Shown here piece by piece: positions 27,681 through 40,245 of a stretch of 64,000 bases of DNA (positions are counted from its first letter, which is position 1; every line of letters begins with the position of its first letter). The position numbers and the translations under genes are program-made. Under the pieces are notes generated by a model that was given only the letters and a program-made list of their open reading frames with translations, ran no database searches and was not told the DNA's origin. The DNA is from Trematomus loennbergii (Eukaryota; Chordata; Actinopteri; Perciformes; Nototheniidae), in assembly GCA_012861695.1 (NCBI GenBank), contig JAAOOA010000049.1:620001-684000 (forward strand), read 5' to 3'.

Positions 27681-28538
27681 ACTTCAAATCTTTATTCTTT
27701 CCACTTATTTCAGCCAATAATTTGGCTCTCCATAACTTCAGCTTATTTTCAGCTACAGAAACCATTCAAATATTAAACTATTCAGCCTTTTCAGGAATCG
27801 ATGGGAAGCCTTCAAATAAAAAAAAATTTGTTATACTTTTTTAAATATTCAGCTTTTTAAACTCTTTTTTTAACATGGAAGTCAATGGGAGATGCCTTCA
27901 AATCCTCTTTTCCTACACTTTGCGCCAAATGCTACTCCTTCCACATACTTTCAGCTAGACACTTCAATCCAACTTTCAAATGATCACAACACCTTCAGCT
28001 ATTCAATTCTTATTCATATTTATGATATATTTTACGGTCTTTGACTTATCAACGTTTACGTTTTGGTAAATGTACAGGCTGTTTTAGATTTTAGAGTGCG
28101 TGACATCATCACTTAGAGTGTAGAGGGTCTTAAAAATCTTCGGAAAAAATATTTTAAAACTGCTCTCAGAGCCAAAATATACAATCTATTCAAATAATTT
28201 CAAAAGATTTCAGGAGCATTATTAGTCTGGCCTGCTCAATTGCCTTCATCATATCAAACGGACACACCGTTCTGGCCCAATAGTGATCAGAGTGACAAAA
28301 AGTCCACCTAGCTCCCAATAGACTCCCATGTTAAATTTGACCGGAACTTTCTTCAGAACAGAGAGAAGTCAACTTTAGACAAACTGCTCCCATCTTCACA
28401 TTTGACACACAAAACCCCAAAAAACAACATTCATTGGGGTTCCCTGATGCTCACGGTCTGGTCATTTTTTTATAGGAGCCATAGTTTTTGAACAGGTGGC
28501 AAAATTGTCAGATATACAATGCATTCTGATGGGACTCA

Positions 28539-29370
28539 GGCCTAGGCTCCACGGGGACGAAAACGGGTTGAATCCGCATATTTCTCATGCGTATAGCCCT
28601 TTAAGCTCGACGACGCCGTAACAGAAACGTAGAAACAGACCCCGCAAACGACAACGGGTCCAAAGGTGGATAGATCTGGGAACGGAGCGCTCTGGGGGGT
28701 CCAACGGGGCCGTGGGGTCGCCTATACGGTCATCCGTTTCATAGCCCCGCCTCTCCCCACCTCTGCTGCTCACCCCGCAAAAGTACACTGCACACTGAAT
28801 TCAGATTATTTATCTTTATCTCGATATGAACATAAACGCGAGTGAAGTCTAATCTGACAGGACGGAGACACGCAGCTCCTCCGGCTGTGAAGCAGCGGGA
28901 GCAAAACACACACTTCAAGTCAGATCACCACCCTTAGCCATTTTAATTACCTCTCAAACTACCTAAACTAGTTATAAATATGTTTATTTTTACTGTCGGG
29001 TTTACTTACTGGATCAGCTGCTGCATGAGGAAGCATGAAGATTTAAACTTTAACACACATTGACCGGCGAAAAACTCTGCGCGGTTCCCTCCGCCCCCAC
29101 CGCGGAGAATAAACAGAAGTGCAGCCATGACAACCATTCTTCTTCGCTGCTTTTGTGGAGGAAGTTGCTGCTTTTGTGGAGGAAGTTACAGCGCCACGTA
29201 CAGGTTCGGCATATGTACTGCAGCTTTTCCAGCGGTTGGATGTAAACGGAGCTGTCTCGTGTAGCTTGACACAATCCGGTGTATATTGCGTGTGGGCGGA
29301 AGGTTTTTTGCGGTTGCATTTGCGTTACTCCGATGCGTTTTGCCGTATGGGTTCCCGTGGAGCTGGGGCC
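28539..29370. mobile_element. MITE with GGCC-AGCTCCACGGG inverted ends, nested in the palindrome
   Basis: Left end GGCCTAGGCTCCACGG, right end complement GGCCCCAGCTCCACGG. The uninterrupted partner arm near 26560 shows the empty site (GGGACTCAGTGCTG on that strand's complement), giving a TCA duplication of 3 bp, or up to CTCAG. A short duplication fits the PIF/Harbinger style. It carries no protein. Confidence 0.8.
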
Positions 29371-30252
29371 TCAGTGCTGCAGTTGGTTGTCATGGTGTTG
29401 CTGGGCAGATTGGAGCCACACACACACCTGAGTGACATCATCTAATCAGAACAGACACCATGGAAACCTTTGATCTCTGGACACACACAGGTGTTATGAT
29501 TGGGTGTTATGAGTAGGTGCTCAGGAACAGAAACAAACACTGACAGACTGGACTTTAACAGACTGTCTCAGCCTATTATTTTCTGTCTGATGGAGACTTC
29601 ATACTGACTTCAACAGGTTCCACATATTTTATACATTATTGGTGACATATGGTTTTAGTCGAAAAGTTTGCAGTCAAAATATTCTGCTGCTTTCCCAAGC
29701 CTTTTTACTTTCTTTTCTCTTCTTAATACAAATTCATTCACTGCTACTTACATCTGATATTTAACTCCTTCAGCCTATTTTCAGCTGCAGAAACCATTCA
29801 ACTATTACATTATTCAGCTATTTCAGGACATCAAGGCTATACATGTTGTTGTTTATACCTTTTTTTAAACCTTTTCTTTTAAATATTAAGCTTTTTCTGC
29901 ATTTTTGTAGCTAAAAGCGGCTACCATTCAGCTAATAACATATTCAGCTTTTTCTGCATTTTCAGCTAAATTCAGCCACAAATGTTCACAGTTTACAGCA
30001 TTCACACACATTTTCTGCAGGAAATGCATTTTCTAGTTCATTGAGCGTTTCACACAAAAAATGTGTTACTTCACAGTTTTACGACACTTTATTATCTTTT
30101 AAATTGACAAACATCATATGTGTAATTCGTGGCACAATTCAAACGGGATCGAAAGATAATCTTTCTCTCTCCATTGACTTCAATACATATTTTTCCGAAA
30201 TAAGGTCCCATGGAGGTCCACCGGAAGGGGAGGGACTTCGCATGCACTCTGG

Positions 30253-31750
<1,498 letters not shown>

Positions 31751-32559
31751 CGAGAAATGACCCCTTAAATTATGACTTCTGGTGATGTTAGAGGGGGTGG
31801 GGAAAGGAGAAATCGAGGCTTAAAAATATGAGAAGACTGATCAATACCTCCATAATCTTCAGTGTGGAAAATATTATTTATCAACCTGAACATCTAATAC
31901 TTTACCAGGAATTTGTATTCTCAGAACTGGTCCGTTTTTTTCTTTCTTAAAACTGTTCATGTTTTATGAACCAACACCTCCACCAAGTGGCTTTACAGTG
32001 AACTGCATGTGGGATATAAAATTAATAGCATATTTTCAGTAGCATTAATTATAAATATTTAAGTGGTTCAATACAAGTCACTACAGCATTTCAAACTGAA
32101 CTGTGAATAAATGCAATTTAAAAAAAATAACCACAGCACAAAATGTCATAAATGTGTTTTTTCTTTGTTTCTCTGAGGATTATTTACAAACAGGCTTATT
32201 TACATATAGCAATAACTCAGAAATGAAAAAGCTACATCGTCTAACACGAACAACCAGTTAGCATAATGATAATATATGTGTTATGTACAATGTAACTGGC
32301 AAGGCTAGAGCAAGAAAGAACATAAAGTTTGCAAAAGGTTTAAATAACTTCAAGTATCTGTCTTCAGATTACGTGGAGGTTTTAGTCCGATGGGAAGCAG
32401 ATTTTAAGCGACACCGAAGATAAACCAAAGATGTGGTGGAGCTGCAAACCGTGTAGTGTTGCTGGGACAGGAGCTATAACCGTTGGAAAATACATCACAG
32501 ACAATGCAACAAACGTGGAGACAGAACAATCACTTCTGTGATAAATGCCCACTTATTAA
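31751..32559. other. Non-coding, AT-rich, no named content
   Basis: Probably more of the surrounding hAT relics. I see no ends or exons. Confidence 0.35.
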
Positions 32560-32888
32560 TAAACTTCTAACAACCATGGGAAACCTCCTCTCTACATATA
32601 AAGTGATATCCAAGCATGGGAAACAAAAGACAGCATTTACCTGTTTGCATCCAGCTAGCCAAGCCTTTTTGTGTACCAGCTACTTGCGAAGCCTCGTGTA
32701 TAAGTTTTGTCTTTTTCACGAGATTGCTGCGATATATTCAAATCGGGTTGGTCCGGTCCAAGGTCTTTAAGCAACAATTTATCTGCCAAACTTCTCCTTT
32801 CGAAAGGATTGGAGATTAGCTCTTGAACAGAATTAGGCGGGGACCGAGGTCCGGAGACTCCACCTGCACACGAAGCCATCCTCATCAA
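32560..32888 (-). pseudogene. TTF-finger hAT transposase, N-terminal fragment
   Basis: The minus strand reads FERRSLADKLLLKDLGPDQ, then DLNISQQSREKDKTYTRGF, then in the next frame WLAGCKQVNAVFCFPCL. This is the TTF-type zinc-finger start of ZMYM1/THAP-repressor-like hAT transposases. The switch happens at an A run (ACACAAAAAGG), one A short of the frame. The body of the transposase is not found. The element's right terminus is probably at 33378 (GACCGGCCGCCACTG). Confidence 0.7.
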
Positions 32889-33378
32889 CTACTGCGTCAA
32901 CCGGATACGAGTCACTGTCCAAACTACTCACAGACTGCACTGGGCGCTGACATTGGCGCCCGGTGACCGTCATCTTTGACGACGCTGATTGGCTGAAATT
33001 ATATTTTCGCGGCATAGTTTACACGTTACAGATAGCAACAGTCAGCTGCTAGTGGCTGCTGCTGCACTGGTTGAAGGCTCCTCTCTTAGCGCCCAGACGA
33101 GAGAAGGTGCATGGGCAAGGCCAGGCAGGAAACATGTGACTTATCAGTAACTTTAGACATCGTAACACAATTTTAAACGAGATTTTATTGTAGATTATAC
33201 ATTTTACTGATACCAATTATATAATATTTACCTTGTTCATTAAAAATAAAAAAAAAAAATATATATTTTTAAACATATATTTTTTTTAATTTTAATTTTA
33301 ATTTTTTTTTTTTTTTTTTTCAATATGGGAAGAGGTGGGGCGGCGCCCCTAGCGCCCCTATGGACCGGCCGCCACTGG

Positions 33379-34978
33379 GGCCGAAGTCATTTTACAGGCT
33401 GCCGGCGGTTATAACACACCAGGGTGAAGCAACACATGAACTTTCAAAGCGTCGCCGGGAAAAATGGCTCAATAGGATCGGACGGGAGGATCTCAAACCA
33501 TCCAACCACAACTATACTCGCGTTTGTGGGAATCATTTCACGTCAGGTAAGTGTCGGGTTTTACATACAAACATTCAAAATGAACATATAACCCACGTAC
33601 TAAGACATGTATCTTAACAAGGAAATAGGAATCCTGGAGTCTGTCATCGATCGACATATCAGATTGTGGAGTATCTACAAAGTAAAGTCATCCCTTGGCT
33701 CAGGTCATCTTCACACCAGTCTGTCAATCCCCTGCAGTGCTTCGTTTAACTGTAATTTAAAGTAATTCCTCCCCCTACTGGCCATTTGATTATATGTAAA
33801 CAGTAAAGGCTGTACAGTCCCTGGCACCTTTTCAGAGGCTTTTGGTTTCCTCAATTATTTGTCATGTTCCAATGTTGACACCAGCATTTTAAATATATCT
33901 AAAGTCTGACTTCGCCTGTCAAAAGAGGTCAAATGTGTATTAATGAACAGTTCATCCAGGATATAACTGACCTACAATCTGATTTATTTGCAGGTAAACC
34001 AGTGGCACTTTTTGACAAAAATCATCCTGACTGGGCACCGTCTGTCAAATTGGGCCACGAGAAAATTACAGCACCTTCCCCTGCTACACATGCCAGGTAT
34101 AAACGCGCCAGAAAAAGGTCATCCATCACACTACTTGATCTCTACAGCATGGTATCTGATATACCATCTATAGAAGAGCCCGCACCAGTCCTGGGAGCCA
34201 CTGGGGAAGAAGAAGGACTGATTGAACCAGAGACTGGCACTGCAACTCAGACTGATTTGACCATTTCAGAGAGTACATTTAAGGGCGATGATGACCATGT
34301 GCGGTTCTACACAGGACTTCCTACTTTTGCCATTCTAATGATGGTATACAATCTTGTGGAACTGCACATCAGTGTGAACGCTAAGAGTTCACTGTCTAAA
34401 TTTCAACAGTTTATACTGACACTAATGAAATTAAGATTAAACCAACCCCTGCAAGAGCTGGCTTATAAATTCAACACATCCACGTCTACAGTATCCCGTG
34501 TGTTTACCTTGATTATCGACGTCATGTTCAAACGTATAAGTTTCCTTTTTGAAGTGGCCATCTCGAGAGGAACTCCAACTGACAATGCCTATGGATTTCC
34601 ACACTCAAAGTGGTAGTAATTGTGGCTTCTTAGATAACTTTTTGCCTGGTGATTTGATTTTGGCAGACCGAGGTTTCAATATAAGTGACTCAGTGGGTTT
34701 CATGTGTGCTGAGGTTAAGGTGCCTGCATTCATGAAAGGCCGGAAACAATTATCAATGAAAGATGTTATTGACACAAGGAAAATTGCTAACGTGCGAATT
34801 CATGTTGAGCGTGTCATACAATAGGATGTGTAAGGCAGCGATATACCATTTTGGGAGGACCAATTCCTATAGATTTTTTACTTTCTAAAGATGTAGATGG
34901 GATTACATTGATGGATAAAATAGCTGAAGTGTGCTGCGACCTGAATCATTTGTGTGACACTGTACTACCCGTTGATTG
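33379..34978 (+). pseudogene. THAP-domain DDE transposase, broken
   Basis: The first exon ends at 33546 with SFYRLPAV, WLNRIGREDLKPS and VCGNHFTSG, the second half of a THAP finger; its donor is GTAAGT. The second exon starts at 33994 (GKPVALFDKNHPDWAP). It holds a helix-turn-helix part (SLSKFQQFILTLMKLRLN, FNTSTSTVSRVF) up to about 34540, then shifts frame into [16 protein letters not shown]. Next comes an abrupt jump to [20 protein letters not shown] (about 34620-34680) and [12 protein letters not shown]. In the family about 70 residues, including the first catalytic Asp, lie at that jump, so the catalytic core is deleted. A last frameshift near 34830 leads to PIPIDFLLSKDVDG and a stop at 34976-34978. 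Cannot be active. Confidence 0.8.
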
Positions 34979-35459
34979 AGCCTTTACATTCTGTTACACC
35001 CCAATCAACCCATATCAGATTTAAAATATTACATGTTTGTATTGTAATTATTATTACATTATTGTCAATGTTGTACTTGGTCAATTAAATGTCTTGATAA
35101 TCAGAGCAGTGATTTGGGGTTTGGTTGTGTAGGGGAATGTTTGAAAAATTATTTAAGCTGTTTTCAGGCATGGAAGATTAATTTTCTCAAGTTTTCTATT
35201 GTCAGATTGGACACATCCCAAATTGCTTGAATGTGGTTTCAGACCTGCACTGCACACTGTAATAGTACTGGTAGAATATTTAAGCTTGGGTAAATACATT
35301 TTGAAAAAAAAAACAATTGAAAGGGCAAAGTATTATATTTATTACAGGTTTCCAATTTACCCATTGAAAAAGTGTGAAAAACAAGTACATGCTCCTTTAA
35401 CTGTAAGCTGCAGAGATCACCTCACATAACAGAGATAGATTAACATTGTGTCCATATTA

Positions 35460-35945
35460 CAGTTTTTTTCAATGCTAAAACACATTTTTTAAAGCAGGGC
35501 TTATTTTCTCAAAACACTAAACACAATTCACAAAACCATACACACAAAGTGCAAAACACCTACTGCAGAATGAAGCACTGCACCCAGAACTACAGAAACA
35601 CCAAACTTTTGCACCAAATGGCACACACTTCATTTATAGTACAAGACATTTTGTAAAACCAACTACACACCATCGTGCTCAAGCACACTCATCTTTTATG
35701 GCGTTTGATATAGAGAATTCTGCAAATAAAGATTGTTCAAGTCTCCAAAATATGTGCAGAAACACAAATATACTGTTGTTATACTTTTACTTTTCAAAAA
35801 GTGGAAAGTTGAATTGCAAATTGGGTGCAGAGCTGAACATGTGTTTAGAGTTTTGGATATTTGAGCTGAGGTTTTGCTCTTTCAATGTCAGTTTAAATAA
35901 TGATGCTTTGTGTCATTTTAGTGTGCACAACTTTTTTTGATTGTT
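35460..35945. repeat. Probable MITE between the two transposon genes
   Basis: Left ACAGTTTTTTTCAATGCTAA and right TTTTAGTGTGCACAAC then TTTTTTTGATTGT are roughly inverted. The interior has repeated CAAAACAC words. Boundaries are uncertain. Confidence 0.4.
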
Positions 35946-36839
35946 ACACTTACATGTTCTTTATATAGATTTGATGTAAAAGAAACATGTTTAATCAAAT
36001 AAATATATACACTGTCATTCAGATTGATTAGTACTTCTGTTTCTTTTGAGAGGGGCATACTGATGACATTTGTCACAATACCAGCTTCCTTTGGGGGCAA
36101 CTGTTATACCAACACATTCAAAATGAAACCAGGTAGTTTCACAATTTGTGTTATCACATCCTATCATGGGAAGCTTTTCCTCTCCACGACAAAGGCACCA
36201 TTGGGTATCAGTGGTTGGGTATTGGTTGGCTGAGTCAGAGTGGACATAGAGCAGGGTCTGGTATCAGGCAGAGAGGCCTTTTTGGTGCACTAATGGAGAC
36301 TGGTGTAGTTGCACTGGAAATTCTGGTGAAGAATTGCCCACTCAACTCGAGGAGAATGACCTTCTGAAAGAATTCATGAGCTTTGGGGTATACCTTCTCC
36401 CAAAAGTCAATATCTGGGGTTATGCGTTCAAGATGAATCTTTCCATTCACCCACAGAACAAAGTCAGCATATTCAACATCACATATAAATAACTGGGTCT
36501 GCACTTGATAGAAATAGGCATGGGTCTTCTTCAGCCTGTCCTGTCCATCACGTGATTCCAGACATGTATGGTCTGACGGTGCAGCAACACAGTAGGGGCA
36601 TTTCATTTCCAAAACACCTACACCACAGCACTTGCAGGACACAACACCATCTGGAGTAGCACCTAAATATGGAAATGTTGGCGATAACACGAGCCCAGAG
36701 TCCTGGCAAATGAAACCGTCATGTCGATTCATAATTGTAATGTAATCTTCACGTGCTGATTTCTCGTGATTACATCCCCATTCAGTAGCTGCAGTTTTAC
36801 ATTTTGTGGCTTCTGGGTAACAAATGAAGCTCAGCGCAA

Positions 36840-37303
36840 GTTCAATCAGGAAGACCATCTCTTCATTCATATTACACGTCACCTCATTACTCTCTCCTCC
36901 CTCATTAAGTGATCGGGGGCGTCTCTCCCCAGCTAACCAATCTCTCCTCTCTCCATTCTCACAAGCCTATCATAGCTCCCGCTAATCCCTTTATATCTGC
37001 TCCTCCCTCTGTCAGCTGTCATTTCAGGTGACAATACGCAACCCTCCTCCACCCCTTCGCCTCCCGTCTCCTTCAGTCCGTTCCCACCTACTTATCACCA
37101 CCACCAGTGTCTAGACCCCGGGGGGTTTCTTCGGAGCGGTTCTTCCCCTCCTGAATGATAATCCTGCAAACTGGGGCCTAATCGCCAAACACCATTACAT
37201 TCTCCTGTTATAATTGTGGCTGCAATCATTATTACATTCATATTACGTGTCCCGGTAATAAATATGTATTTCATACATCAACGTCTCTCCTGATTGAAAT
37301 AGC
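36840..37303. mobile_element. About 0.46-kb insertion in the YqaJ gene
   Basis: It separates the codons for LIKAI from those for CYPEA, which are contiguous in the family. TTCAATCAGGA at 36841 and its complement TCCTGATTGAA near 37292 form short inverted ends. It could instead be a modified intron, since CTGAG precedes the resumed coding sequence. Confidence 0.5.
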
Positions 37304-38249
37304 TTTAATCAAGCTAAGCGATGGTTTAGTTGCACTTGTTGAACATGCTGCCTTCATACGAGATGCTGTAATCCGCCCAGCTCTGTATCGATACCAGAGT
37401 TTGGATTTGGCCTGTGTTTTTGTGGCCTTCTCAAAGACATCCGCCTCCGGCTTGGTGATAGCTACATTGATCCCTTGGCAATGTTCTGTAAGGGCTTTAT
37501 GGTCCATTTCTAGGCAGTTCTCACTTTTTAAACTAGAAAGCGGCTTAGGAAATGTTGACAAAGTCACTTTTGGGACAAAATCGGCATTGTGTGGAGCTGA
37601 GATTGTCAATATTGCACACTTCCTTCCAGTAGATTTCAGTGATGCCAGGAAAGACTGTTGCTCAGCATCTGTCGCTTTTGAAATCTCCCTCGAGTGACGT
37701 AAAAGTGGTGTTGTTGTTGTTAAATTAGCTGCATCGCCAAGGCTGTCAATTGCTTGGCTTAAACGATTCCTTCGGGTTTTAGCCGAAGTAAAGTCAATGT
37801 CAGCAACAGGGGAAGGTGTTACATCCTTCACTGATCCAGGTAGAAGCCAATACGCCTTTTCCTGGGTAACAGTCCGTATCCGTATAGATGTTTCTATGTA
37901 GAAAAGGAGAGATGCAACATGGGTACATGTTGATCCCAAACCAGCCTTGCAGTTGCAGTTAGCTGTGATGACTGCCCATCCTTCTTCATCAGTACCCACG
38001 GACATGTTGGCAGCAGCCCAATACTCTGAGAATGCAATACCTGAAAAATAAAATACAAAAATATTATTGGATTGTTGACTTTTTAGAACCACCAATATTT
38101 TGGTCCAACTTTACTTTCAAATACTGATTGTTTACACAACCAGTGGGTGGTCAGCTCTTGTCATATTCCTATGCTAGGTAGCACATAACAGAAGCTGACA
38201 ACCAAGAATAGGTTCACAACTTTTGTAATTTAAATATATTGCAATATAT

Positions 38250-38650
38250 AATAAAGCTTTATTTATAAAGCCTCAAAGTGCTTTACAAAATGGCACACAT
38301 CACAAGTTAAAAATAAACCACAAGAAATTCCCCTCAGATCAGATGTACTTTACAGGTACATGCAGCAGCAACAACATATAACATTTTAACAGGTTAAGAG
38401 ACACGAGGAGGTAAAAGGTATGATAATAAAATAAATAATAAGACACAAGACTAAGTTAATTGATGCAACAATATAAAACCCTATAAAATAAAGTAAACAT
38501 ATAGATATAGGTACAACAAAAATAAAAGCTGGTGTTTAAAAATCCACTGAGTTGGCCTCTGATATTTCTTGGTAGCGTAGTGGATAAAAGCAGCCTCACC
38601 CATTTTATTTTGGGGGACTTTAGGGATATTTAAAAAGCCAGCTGAAGAGG
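38250..38650 (-). repeat. LINE 3'-end fragment in the YqaJ gene intron
   Basis: CTTTATTTATAAAGCCTCAA, GTGCTTTACAAAATG and, further right, GTGGATAAAAGCAGCC are typical of minus-oriented teleost L2-like 3' ends. Confidence 0.55.
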
Positions 38651-38999
38651 CCTCACGAAATATTACTCACTTTTCCAGCTATTACAGCCACATCTCCTTG
38701 ATATGCAACGCAAACGTCGCGGATCCACCCGGATGTGAACTGGTTATGTGCCTCGAGTCCTTTGTACGCTTCATTTCCTCCATGGTGTACAATGGAATAG
38801 GCGAAAAAAACCAGGTAGTTCACGATATCACAGTAGGAAAGTGAAGGCCATGAATTTATATCGTGCTGTAATCCTTAACGGGAATCAAATAAGGGTCCAC
38901 CGAACCAATCGACGCACATTTTTCTCTGTAAACGGTCTTATCCTCCGAGTTTAGTGATTCGTAGTAGCCTTTCATTTTCGCCATTTTTGAACGTAGAGT

Positions 39000-39361
39000 G
39001 GTACTCCAAGATGTCTGACGAGAAATCCTGTGACGTCATTAGGAAGCCTCTATATAATCTGTGGAGTCTCAGCTTTAATCGGATATCTTGTATGTGCAGT
39101 TACGATAAGTAATAAGGGTATCTTTATCTTGAGTTCTGTGCCAAATGCATTAGCATTTTTTCCGCTCAGGGGTTATTTAGATGTTTCTTATGAGACTTGT
39201 GTTTTGTTTTGGTAAAAATGGTTCTTATCGTCAGTTAGCTGAGATTCTTCCCGTTAATCTGGTATAACACATTAATAGGTTTTTAAATATTAAGATGCCC
39301 TGAGAAGTGTCGTATTAAAAAAAAAAAAAACCCGCCGAAGGGGTCTTTGGGGCTTAACAGG
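39000..39361. repeat. Diverged right end of the piggyBac-like family
   Basis: ATTCTTCCCGTTAATCTGG, ATTAAGATGCCCTGAG and the terminal GGGGCTTAACAGG parallel the 3' halves of the copies at 2964 and 45675. The left end is absent, and the flank is TTTT instead of TTAA. Confidence 0.6.
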
Positions 39362-39848
39362 TTTTAAACAACATCGTTATGGGGAAATGCAAGTTTGCGT
39401 CCAAATGGTTGGAAGATAAGGAGGAAGGACAATCAATACTGTATATAGTCAATGTGAGGTAAAGTGTGTCGCCAATGTAACCGGTTAAAAGTGGCGATGA
39501 GGTCTTATGGAAAGGGTCTTAAAAAGGTCTTAAAAGGTCTTACATTTGACTTCAGGATTCCTGCATATACCCTGATCTGACAAAATACTCAATGACTTTA
39601 AGACAGGCTCATGTTAGCTGAATATGATGGGGGTGCCTATGCTATATTGTCAAACTGAACTGCTAGATTTGCCCAAAATGTATTTGCTTCATCTGTTTCT
39701 CTGCTGTCAGTTCTGACCTCCAGCTTCTGACACGGCGAGGGACAGAAGTTGAATCACAGTACACACACTGTTTGGTTCACAGATTTATTCAAGTTGTTGT
39801 CTTAGCTCAGTGATGGCTGGTAACAAGAAATGACATTTATACTAATTC
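39362..39848. other. Downstream flank of plod1
   Basis: No exon. On the minus strand, AATAAA at 39789-39784 (TTTATT on plus, in CACAGATTTATTCAAG) could be the plod1 polyadenylation signal. Confidence 0.35.
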
Positions 39849-40245
39849 AAAAGGTAACTGTAATCTCTTACAGGTACATCAAATAAAACCTAATCAGATT
39901 ACTGTTACATTTCTTCAAATTGGGTATTACAATGCTGATAAAAACCTAAAAAGATCATACAGTGTCTGTTGTAAAGGATCAGATGTTGTCTCTTCTCTGT
40001 GAGCTGTACTTTTCTGTAGGCTGGCTTATATCTAACTACAAAGGCCGACTCAAACTGAGCCTGAAAGACACAGACAGAGAGGAGTCCAGAGAGGAGTCCA
40101 GAGAGGAGTCATGCAAGCTCTGCCAGGGAACGCCTCCTTTAGACGCCGGCAGCTCCTGTTCAGGAGGGAGAGCGTCAGGTGCTCCTGCTCCAGCATTCAC
40201 CTCCAGACAGGGAGCAGAGAAGAAGCAGAGAGAGATGTAACACTT
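39849..40245. repeat. Direct repeat flanking the plod1 3' end, copy 1
   Basis: Nearly identical to 42478-42900 in the same orientation. Both contain CAGTGTCTGTTGTAAAGGAT and GGCCGACTCAAACTGAGCC, then a short minisatellite on AGAGGAGTCC with different copy numbers (fewer here). A diverged third relative lies at about 58530-58640. Confidence 0.9.

Larger units (their letters stand above)
24182..30039. mobile_element. 5.9-kb nested palindromic (foldback-like) element
   Basis: The outer inverted repeats start GAACTAGAAAATGCATTTCC at 24182 and end with its complement at 30039. They stay recognisable for about 300 bp (24182-24480 against 29690-30039). An inner inverted pair, about 26480-27470 against 27640-28538 plus 29371-29500, has a loop near 170 bp. 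Thus almost all of the element is self-complementary apart from the minisatellite, the (GT)n and one inserted MITE. No protein is recognisable. No target duplication is obvious. Confidence 0.8.
36015..38992 (-). pseudogene. SWIM-YqaJ-PHD protein of the ISL2EU-like element, broken
   Basis: Exon 1 (38992-38671) starts MAKMKGYYESLNSEDKTVY and ends at a GTGAGT donor. It needs several one-base corrections to link VDPYLIPVKDYS, WPSLSYCDIVNYLVF and GLEAHNQFTSGWIRDV. Exon 2 starts at 38040 (GIAFSEYWAA), with a SWIM finger CNCKAGLGSTCTHVASLLF at about 37950-37890. After LIKAI (about 37305) an insertion of about 0.46 kb interrupts. The YqaJ nuclease domain resumes with CYPEATKCKTAATEWG, LGATPDGVVS, VLEMKCPY and FYQVQTQLF (about 36830-36480). 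One frame away, 36200-36015 encodes a C4HC3 PHD finger (CLCRGEEK, MIGCDNTNC, WFHFECVGI, WYCDKCH) and a stop. YqaJ proteins are lambda-exonuclease-like; their role in these transposons is unproven. Confidence 0.78.
33379..38995. mobile_element. Decayed ISL2EU-like DNA transposon with two convergent genes
   Basis: A THAP/DDE transposase on plus (33379-34978) faces a SWIM-YqaJ-PHD protein on minus (38992-36015). The pairing of a DDE transposase with a YqaJ lambda-exonuclease-like protein is the signature of the ISL2EU group. Both genes are broken. The left side is cut by the hAT terminus at 33378, so the first THAP cysteines are missing. Terminal inverted repeats could not be defined by eye. The 35460-35945 stretch between the genes looks like a separate insertion. 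Confidence 0.75.

Noticed and set aside
38391..38401. TTTTAACAGGTTAAG as a piggyBac-like end
   Set aside because: It lacks the GGC of the terminus, and no matching family sequence follows on either side.
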